Shown in pieces: positions 5,404-10,930 of a DNA stretch of 10,930 nt (position 1 is the first letter of the stretch; each line of letters starts with the position of its first letter). The position numbers and the translations under genes were made by a program. Where the stretch lies: NCBI GenBank assembly GCA_021798135.1, contig JAJZYI010000098.1:1-10930 (forward strand). Reading direction: 5' to 3'. Below the pieces are notes generated by a model, which was not told the DNA's origin, ran no database searches, and was given only the letters and a program-made list of their open reading frames with translations. The stretch is from Actinomycetes bacterium (lineage in GTDB: Bacteria > Actinomycetota > Acidimicrobiia > Acidimicrobiales > UBA8190).

Positions 5404-7142
5404 CAGCTCCCCTTGGTCGCGGCCGGGCAGCCCGGCGCAGGGTGGACCACGTCGTAGCACCCGATCTTCGCCAGGCTGGCCGACGACAGGATCGGGATGA
5501 CGGCCGGGAAGGTCACGGTCGTCGTGCCGTTGGTCGTCGGGCACTGTGGCCCGGTGGACTGCGGCGTGGCGAAGAGCGGCGCACCGACGTCGCCGATGAA
5601 GTCCGCGTACGGGTTGCAGTTCACGTTGCCCTTGTAGGTGCCGGTCACGGTGGCCTTCACGATCCCGATCTGCCCGGGCGCCGACGTCGTCGTCGTCGAG
5701 CCGGCAGGGCTCGCCGCCGACGTGGTGGCCTTGGTGGCGGTCCCGGAGAAGCCGGTGACGGCGAGCTGGTCGGGGTTCTGCTTGGCGAGCCCCGTCACGA
5801 CCGCGTACCAGTCGGGCACCCCGGTGGTGAGCGCCGCCACCTGGCTCTGCGAGCGGCGGAGCGCGTCGGCCACCGCCTGGGCCTTGGAGTACAGCGGCTT
5901 CTCGGCGTTGAGCCGGGAGATCTCGGACGTGAGGGCGCCGACGTCGGACTGGGCGCTGTGGACCTGGTAGAAGCGCAGGCCGCTCACCGCAGCCACCAGG
6001 GCGAGCACCGCCGCGGCGGCGAAGGTGACGGTCCGGGTCACCTTGCGCACGGCCACGCGCTGCGCCACCTCGGGCGGCACCAGGTTGAACTTCTTCACCC
6101 CGGGGTTCGGCTCGGGCAGGGCCAGGCCGATGGGCGCTGACAGGACGGGGTCGATCGCCGCGGCCTGGTCGGGGCGGAGGTCGAGCTGCGACAGGTCGAG
6201 GCGGGCCAGCGGCGACACCACCTGCACGGGCACCCGGGCCTGCAGCTGCAGCTGCTCCACCAGTCCCCGCAGCCGCGAGCCGCCGCCGGTCATCATGATG
6301 CGCGCCACCGGGGCCCGGCCGGGCAGCGACGCGAAGTACTGGACCGAGTTGCGGATCTCCGACACCAGCTCGGCGATCGGCTCCCGCACGGCGCGCTCGG
6401 CCGCCTGCACCTGCGGGATCGGCTCGCCCAGCCGTCGCTTGACGGCTTCGGCGTCGGCCAGCGGCAGGTCGAGGGCAGCCGCGATCGCGGCGGTGGCGGC
6501 GTTGCCGCCCGTGCCGATGGTGCGGACGAACTGGGGACGGCCCTGCTGGTGGACCACGACGACGGTGAGCCCGGCGCCGACCGACACCACCGCCTCGGGC
6601 TGCTCGCCGAGGTGCTTGGGGTCGACGAGCGCCCGGACCAGCGCCGAGGACACCAGGTCCACACCCTCGACCAGCAGACCGGCCCGCTCCACCACGGCGA
6701 TGACGGCATCGACCAGCTCGCGGTGCGCAGCCGCGACGAGCACCCGCCGCATCTTGGCGCCGTCCGCCCCCTGGTAGTCGGTGAGCACCTGGGCGGACAG
6801 GATCGTCTTCTCCGGAGGGAACGGGATGACCTCCTCCGACTGGAACCGCACGGCGCTGTCGACCTCGGCGTCGGGCACGTACGGCAGGTCGACCTCGCGC
6901 GTGATGGCCCGCAACCCGGCCAGCCCGACGATCACGCTGGTGCTCTCGAACTGCGCGTTGCGCCACAGGCGGCCCACGGCGTCGCTGACGGCGGTCTGGT
7001 CGCGGATCTCGCCGTCGACGATGGCGCCGGGCGGCAGGCCGACCTGGCCGAAGCGCAGCAGCACGGGTGTGCCGGGACCCAGGTCGATCTCGGCGGCACG
7101 AACGGCGCTCGCCCCGACGTCCAATCCCACGACCTGCGACAT
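5403..7142 (-). CDS. pilM: PilM-PilN fusion protein of the type IV pilus
   Basis: This 579-residue chain joins two normally separate proteins. Residues 1-343 are PilM, an actin-like ATPase-fold cytoplasmic protein, with GLDVGASAVRAAEI (6-19, phosphate 1), VVSVGAGLTVVVV (185-197, phosphate 2) and MMTGGGSRL (283-291, adenosine). The region ends in the usual GLAL. Residues 352-360 read FNLVPPEVA, the motif of the PilN N-terminus that docks on PilM. A membrane helix (about 372-389), a probable coiled coil (395-440) and an extracytoplasmic PilN-like domain follow. That domain has a Ser/Thr-rich linker (468-489) and four cysteines (509, 534, 562, 572). The expected aspartate of phosphate 2 is serine at 187. 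The ATG at 7142 has a GAAGGGA ribosome site seven bases upstream. The gene lies between the membrane protein gene and pilO, the normal pilMNO order. Sequencing error is unlikely because both halves are in one clean frame. Confidence 0.9.
   Translation of the reverse strand: MSQVVGLDVGASAVRAAEIDLGPGTPVLLRFGQVGLPPGAIVDGEIRDQTAVSDAVGRLWRNAQFESTSVIVGLAGLRAITREVDLPYVPDAEVDSAVRFQSEEVIPFPPEKTILSAQVLTDYQGADGAKMRRVLVAAAHRELVDAVIAVVERAGLLVEGVDLVSSALVRALVDPKHLGEQPEAVVSVGAGLTVVVVHQQGRPQFVRTIGTGGNAATAAIAAALDLPLADAEAVKRRLGEPIPQVQAAERAVREPIAELVSEIRNSVQYFASLPGRAPVARIMMTGGGSRLRGLVEQLQLQARVPVQVVSPLARLDLSQLDLRPDQAAAIDPVLSAPIGLALPEPNPGVKKFNLVPPEVAQRVAVRKVTRTVTFAAAAVLALVAAVSGLRFYQVHSAQSDVGALTSEISRLNAEKPLYSKAQAVADALRRSQSQVAALTTGVPDWYAVVTGLAKQNPDQLAVTGFSGTATKATTSAASPAGSTTTTSAPGQIGIVKATVTGTYKGNVNCNPYADFIGDVGAPLFATPQSTGPQCPTTNGTTTVTFPAVIPILSSASLAKIGCYDVVHPAPGCPAATKGS
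5407..5414 (-). promoter_or_regulatory. Ribosome binding site of pilO
   Basis: AAGGGGAG on the minus strand lies inside the end of the PilMN coding region, three bases before the TGATG stop/start junction. It supports the ATG at 5401-5403. Confidence 0.65.
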
Positions 7143-7149
7143 GCGACGG

Positions 7150-7156
7150 TCCCTTC
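7150..7156 (-). promoter_or_regulatory. Ribosome binding site of the pilMN gene overlapping the previous stop
   Basis: GAAGGGA on the minus strand lies seven bases before the pilMN ATG and overlaps the TGA stop (7155-7157) of the upstream membrane protein gene. Translation of the two is probably coupled. Confidence 0.65.
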
Positions 7157-8498
7157 ACCCGCCTCGCGGTGACGGCGCGAGGCCGGGACGATCAGCTTCC
7201 TGGTGTGCCAACGGCATCTCGAGCGCCGAACTTGAGCGCCAGAACCGGGGTCGCACGGCGATCCCACAACAGACGGACAGGACCATCCCCGCCGTCACCC
7301 CGTACCACCAGAGCCACCAGACCGGGTGCAGCTCGCCGAGGACCGTCGTGGCAACCGCCGCGGCGGACGCCGCGGCGAGGTGCCGGCCGCCGACGGCCGC
7401 CGACGCGAGCAGCCCCACCCCGAGCGCTGGCCACAGGTAGAAGGGATCCATCACCGACTCGGTCAAGCATCGCAGTGACAGCGCGACGGCCAACGCGAGG
7501 ACGGCGGCGCGCCCCCGTTGCACGCCGGCGTCCGGGCAGGCGGCGGCCGGCACCCTCCGCCGGCGGGCCAGCCGCATGCGCAGGACCGCGCCGACGCCGA
7601 TCGCCCCGGCGAGCGCCACCAGGCGACCCGGCCCGGCGGCGACGGCCAGCGCCTGGCCGGCCCCACCGAGCCGAGGGGCCAGCGCGGTCCACGGCGTCAC
7701 CCGGTCGATGCGGGGGAAGTTGGGCTGCTCGAGCAGCGCCCGGATCGTCGCGTGCGCGTCGCCGGCGAGGCAGACCGCCACCAGGACCGCCGCCGGCAGC
7801 GCCGCCCGTGCGGCCAGCCCGGGCCACCTGCGCCACGAGGTGAGCGCGACCAGGACGGGCAGGCCGAGCAGCACCAGCGGCTGCACGGCCACGGCGGCAC
7901 CGGCCAGCCACCCGGCGCGCGCGTGCCGCCCGTCGAGGGCGGCGAGCACGGCGTACAGCAGCAGGCCGACGGCGACGGCGTCCTCGGGGTGGCCCCAGAC
8001 GGCGTACACCGGGAAGAGGGCGACGGCCCCTGCCGCCGCCAGGGCCGACCGGCGCCCGGGACCGACGCCGAGCCGGCGCGCCACCGCGTCCGCACCGAAG
8101 ATCGCCAGCGAGGCCGCGGCGGCCGCGTACGGTCCGAGCACCAGCCACGCCGAGGGGTGCGGCAGCGTCAGCGGGAAGCTCTCGCTCATGCCCAGGGCCG
8201 AGCTCACCAGGGCCACGGGCACCAGGAGGAGCACCGAACCGGGGAACGACACCAGGGACGTCCCGCCGCCGTAGACGCCTCCGAGGTCCCCCCACGCGAC
8301 GAGGTGCGCGCCGCGCAGCGTCGCCCAGATGTCGACGGGCGTCCGCCACCACACCAGGTGGCGCGCGTGGAACGCGAAGGCGAGCGACCAGACCATCGTC
8401 GCCACCACGCCGGCGCCCGCCGCGCCCAGGGGCGGGCCCCATCGCCGCACCGCCGCGGCCGGCGGGGCGGGCACGCGGTGCGGCGTCGCCGTGGTCAC
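7155..8498 (-). CDS. Polytopic membrane protein in the pilus operon, possibly a GT-C-type glycosyltransferase
   Basis: The 447-residue protein has roughly ten to twelve hydrophobic segments spread from 24 to about 416 and a short polar C-terminal tail. Visible motifs are an acidic residue in the first extracytoplasmic loop (Asp56 in RTPVDIW), WGHPEDAVAVGL (168-179), AVAVQPLVLLGLP (202-214), a QPNFPRID loop (258-265) and LHPVWWLWWYG (390-400). The long first loop with an aspartate plus many helices resembles GT-C glycosyltransferases that use polyprenyl-phosphate sugars, such as the GT87-like group. This is resemblance of layout, not a firm match. No prepilin peptidase GxGD motif is present. 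The gene starts 26 bases after pilC (GTG 8498; GTG 8510 is an alternative), and its stop overlaps the pilMN ribosome site, so it is an operon member. A role in modifying the Ser/Thr-rich pilin or envelope glycans is a guess. Confidence 0.7.
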   Translation of the reverse strand: MTTATPHRVPAPPAAAVRRWGPPLGAAGAGVVATMVWSLAFAFHARHLVWWRTPVDIWATLRGAHLVAWGDLGGVYGGGTSLVSFPGSVLLLVPVALVSSALGMSESFPLTLPHPSAWLVLGPYAAAAASLAIFGADAVARRLGVGPGRRSALAAAGAVALFPVYAVWGHPEDAVAVGLLLYAVLAALDGRHARAGWLAGAAVAVQPLVLLGLPVLVALTSWRRWPGLAARAALPAAVLVAVCLAGDAHATIRALLEQPNFPRIDRVTPWTALAPRLGGAGQALAVAAGPGRLVALAGAIGVGAVLRMRLARRRRVPAAACPDAGVQRGRAAVLALAVALSLRCLTESVMDPFYLWPALGVGLLASAAVGGRHLAAASAAAVATTVLGELHPVWWLWWYGVTAGMVLSVCCGIAVRPRFWRSSSALEMPLAHQEADRPGLAPSPRGG

Positions 8499-8524
8499 GG
8501 GGATCCGCACCCGCCGGCGCCGCG

Positions 8525-9757
8525 TCAGGCGTTCGGGATGTGCTTGATGTAGTCGAACATCGGCAGGTACATGCAGATGACCATGACGCCGACGCCCGCA
8601 CCCATCACCACCGTCAGCATCGGCTCGAGCAGGGAGGTCAGGTTGGCCACGGTGTTGGCCACCTCCCCGTCGTAGAACTCGGCGACCTTGCGCAGCATGC
8701 CGTCGAGCGCGCCGGTCTGCTCCCCGACCTCCACCATCTGCACCACCAGCGAGGGGATGACGTCCTCGTCCTCGCGCAGCATGTCGGCGAGGCTGCGGCC
8801 CTCGCGGATGCCGACCTTGGCCCGCTGCAGGGCATCGGCGATGGTCCGGTTGCCCGCCGTCTCGCTCACGATGTCGAGCGACTCCAGGATGGGCACGCCC
8901 GCCGACACCATGGACGACAGCGTGGCCGAGAAGCGCGCCAGCGCGACCTTGTGCATGAGCGGCCCGAACACCGGCGGGCGCAGCTTCAGGCGGTCCCACT
9001 TCCTCCGGCCCTCGTCCGTGGCGATCCACCGCCGAAGCACGACGACCCCCACGACGAGGACGGCGATCACGACCAGCACCCAGGGGCTGAGCACGACCGC
9101 CGACAGCTTCAGGATGAACTGCGTGGGGCCGGGCAGCGCGGCGTGCAGCTGGGTGAAGATCTTCTTGAAGACCGGCACCACGAAGATGAGCAGCGCCAGG
9201 AAGATCAGCACCATCACGGTCATGACGACCGACGGGTACGTCATGGCGGAGCGGATCTTGCGGTTCAGGTCCGCCTGCTTCTCCATGGTCTGGGCCAGGT
9301 CGAGCAGGACGGTGTCGAGGCTGCCGCTGGCCTCGCCGGCCTGCACCATGGTGATGAACAGGTTGTTGAACACCTTGGGGTAGCGGGCGCACGCTGCCGA
9401 GAGCGACGAGCCGTGCTCCACGTCCAGGCGGACCTCGCCGAGGACCCGTGCCAGCTCCTTGTTGTCGACCTGCGTGGCCAGGATCGACAGCGCCCGCACG
9501 ACCGACAGGCCCGAGTCGATCATGGTGGCGAGCTGCCGGGTGGCCACGGCCAGCTCGGCGAGCTTCACCCGGTTCGTCAGCCCCGGGATGGTGATCTCCA
9601 TGTTCGCGTTGAAGCGCGACCGTGGCGTCACCGAGATGGGCAGGTAGCCCATCTCGCGGAGCTTGCCCACCACGAGCGACATGCTGTCGCCCTCGAGCTG
9701 CCCCTCCACCAGGTTGCCCGAGCGGTCCCGGACCTTGTAGTCGAACGTCAGCGCCAT
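8525..9757 (-). CDS. pilC: Type IV pilus inner-membrane platform protein PilC
   Basis: PilC couples the cytoplasmic motor ATPases to pilin insertion and extraction in the membrane. The 410-residue length is usual. The N-terminal region (MALTFDYKVRDRSG) is followed by two T2SF/GspF domains, about 67-190 and 270-395. Each carries a signature: QAGEASGSLDTVL (139-151) and VEVGEQTGALDGML (342-355). Membrane segments lie at about 174-196, 217-241 and 376-400. The ATG at 9755-9757 is eight bases after the pilT stop with a GGGG-type ribosome site. A longer frame reading back to 9985 has no PilC character and overlaps pilT, so it is not used. The gene order pilT-pilC is standard. Confidence 0.95.
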   Translation of the reverse strand: MALTFDYKVRDRSGNLVEGQLEGDSMSLVVGKLREMGYLPISVTPRSRFNANMEITIPGLTNRVKLAELAVATRQLATMIDSGLSVVRALSILATQVDNKELARVLGEVRLDVEHGSSLSAACARYPKVFNNLFITMVQAGEASGSLDTVLLDLAQTMEKQADLNRKIRSAMTYPSVVMTVMVLIFLALLIFVVPVFKKIFTQLHAALPGPTQFILKLSAVVLSPWVLVVIAVLVVGVVVLRRWIATDEGRRKWDRLKLRPPVFGPLMHKVALARFSATLSSMVSAGVPILESLDIVSETAGNRTIADALQRAKVGIREGRSLADMLREDEDVIPSLVVQMVEVGEQTGALDGMLRKVAEFYDGEVANTVANLTSLLEPMLTVVMGAGVGVMVICMYLPMFDYIKHIPNA

Positions 9758-9765
9758 GGTCGCCC

Positions 9766-10930
9766 CTACGAGCTCAAGTGGTTGCGGAGGTCGTCCTCGT
9801 TGCGGCAGCGGTCGAAGGCGACCGCCTCGGTCACCCGGCCCTCGCGCACGAGCCGGGCGAGCCCCTGGTCCATGGTCTGCATGCCGTACTGCGCGCCGGT
9901 CTGCATGAGGGAGTAGATCTGGTGCGTCTTGTTGGACCGGATCAGGTTCCGCACCGCAGAGGTGCACACCATCACCTCGCAGCACGCCAGCCGGCCGTTG
10001 CCCGCCGCGTTCACGATGAGCTGCTGGGTGACGACGCCCTCGAGCGACGCCGCCAGCATGGTGCGGACCTGCTCCTGCTGGTTGGTGGGGAAGACGTCGA
10101 TGACACGGTCGATCGTCTGCGGCGCGTCCTGGGTGTGCAGGGTGCCGAACACGAGGTGCCCGGTCTCCGCCGCGGTGAGCGCCATGGAGATGGTCTCGAG
10201 GTCGCGCATCTCGCCGACGAGGATCACGTCGGGGTCCTCGCGCAGCACCCGCCGCAGCGCCTCGGAGAACGACGACGTGTCCTGGCCGACCTCGCGCTGG
10301 TTGACGATGGAGCGCTTGTGGTTGTGGAGGAACTCGATGGGGTCCTCCACGGTGATGATGTGCAGCGGCTTGGACCGGTTGATGATGTCGACCAGGGCCG
10401 CCAGCGTGGTCGACTTGCCCGACCCGGTCGGCCCCGTGACCAGCACCAGTCCCCGCCGGAGCTCGGTGAAGCTGCGGATCGACTCGGGGATGGCCAGCGA
10501 GTCGAACGACGGGATCTCGTGCGGGATGGCCCGCAGCACGGCGGCGACGGTCCCCCGCTGGAGGAACACGTTGACGCGGAAACGCCCGACGCCGGCGATG
10601 GAGTGCGACGTGTCGAGCTCCTTGGTGTCCTCGAACTGCTCCCGCTTCGACTGCGGCAGGATGCCGAAGACCATGTCCCGGATCTGCTCGTTGGTCAGCC
10701 TCGGGCAGCCGTCGATGGGCCGGATGGCGCCGTGCAGGCGGATGCAGGCCGGCATGGCGCTGGTGAGGTGGAGGTCCGAGGCACCCACGCCGACCGCGTA
10801 GCGGAGCAGGTCGTCGATGTGCAGCGGCACGTCCGGGGAGGCCGCCGCTGCCGCGATCGACCCGTGCGCCGCAGGGGCTGTCGCAGCGGGTGCCGGCACC
10901 CCGGGGGGCGCCGGCGCGGGCGCGGCAGCC
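9766..10930 (-). CDS. pilT: Type IV pilus twitching/retraction ATPase PilT (5' end beyond the window or at 10899)
   Basis: PilT is the hexameric cytoplasmic ATPase that drives pilus retraction through PilC. Counting from the GTG at 10899 (377 residues): ASDLHL at 40-45, Walker A GPTGSGKST (156-164), the Asp box ITVEDPIEF (182-190), Walker B DVILVGEMRD (224-233), the His box GHLVFGTLHT (247-256), and AVRNLIRSNK (315-324), the PilT-specific AIRNLIRE-like motif that separates it from PilB. No PilB-type zinc cysteines are seen. About 25 Ala/Pro-rich residues precede the core, and the same Ala/Pro frame stays open to the window edge without a ribosome site at 10899. The true start may therefore be further right, giving an unusual N-terminal extension. 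The gene probably follows pilB outside the window. Confidence 0.93.
   Translation of the reverse strand, partial: AAAPAPAPPGVPAPAATAPAAHGSIAAAAASPDVPLHIDDLLRYAVGVGASDLHLTSAMPACIRLHGAIRPIDGCPRLTNEQIRDMVFGILPQSKREQFEDTKELDTSHSIAGVGRFRVNVFLQRGTVAAVLRAIPHEIPSFDSLAIPESIRSFTELRRGLVLVTGPTGSGKSTTLAALVDIINRSKPLHIITVEDPIEFLHNHKRSIVNQREVGQDTSSFSEALRRVLREDPDVILVGEMRDLETISMALTAAETGHLVFGTLHTQDAPQTIDRVIDVFPTNQQEQVRTMLAASLEGVVTQQLIVNAAGNGRLACCEVMVCTSAVRNLIRSNKTHQIYSLMQTGAQYGMQTMDQGLARLVREGRVTEAVAFDRCRNEDDLRNHLSS

Noticed and set aside
4747..7158. An 803-codon minus-strand frame that could be read as one large PilM-region/PilO fusion
   Set aside because: Only its last 218 codons (from 5403) look like a protein, PilO. 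The rest is an out-of-frame reading of pilMN. PilO has its own ribosome site and an ATG at the TGATG junction.
7155..8498. The operon membrane protein as prepilin peptidase PilD
   Set aside because: The position would fit, but no GxGD-type aspartate motifs or zinc-binding cysteines are present and the protein is too long.
7155..9392. A 745-codon minus-strand frame extending the membrane protein gene back through pilC
   Set aside because: The upstream 298 codons are an out-of-frame reading of pilC without hydrophobic segments; the real gene starts at GTG 8498 or 8510.
8540..9916. A 458-codon open frame on the plus strand opposite pilC and the end of pilT
   Set aside because: The His/Asp/Arg-rich shadow composition is an artefact of the codon use of pilC.

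Overview
The window is very GC-rich, with G/C-dominated third codon positions, many GTG starts, short or overlapping gene junctions and one leaderless-looking TAnnnT promoter. This fits a high-GC actinobacterium. Type IV pilus genes in such a background, next to an acyl-CoA carboxylase carboxyltransferase, make me favour an Acidimicrobiia-like lineage, but that placement is inference.

The right two thirds (about 10930 down to 3666, all on the minus strand) is a type IV pilus locus. In transcription order it holds the retraction-type ATPase pilT (open at the window edge), the platform protein pilC, a polytopic membrane protein that may be a GT-C-type glycosyltransferase, a single gene encoding a PilM-PilN fusion, pilO, and, after a repeat-rich non-coding gap of about 450 bases, the major-type pilin. 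PilT powers fibre dynamics through PilC. PilMN and PilO form the inner alignment complex. The pilin is the fibre subunit. No PilB, prepilin peptidase or secretin gene is in the window; PilB and the peptidase may lie beyond the right edge.

A 32-bp perfect palindrome (3608-3639) separates the pilin gene from a convergent plus-strand gene (2185-3570) for an acyl-CoA carboxylase beta (carboxyltransferase) subunit. Its C-terminal half is near canonical and its N-terminal half has lost several signature residues. Its promoter region carries five 17-bp tandem repeats and faces a divergent minus-strand pair: a YbhN/LPG-synthase-type flippase-like membrane protein (633-2063) and a small lipoprotein (127-636), coupled by a GTGA overlap.

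The points most worth a second look are the PilM-PilN fusion, which covalently tethers the PilM-binding peptide, and the serine in place of the phosphate-2 aspartate in its PilM half. Next are the unassigned membrane protein coupled into the pilus operon, the duplicated hairpins and repeats between pilO and the pilin, and the degenerate N-domain of the carboxyltransferase.
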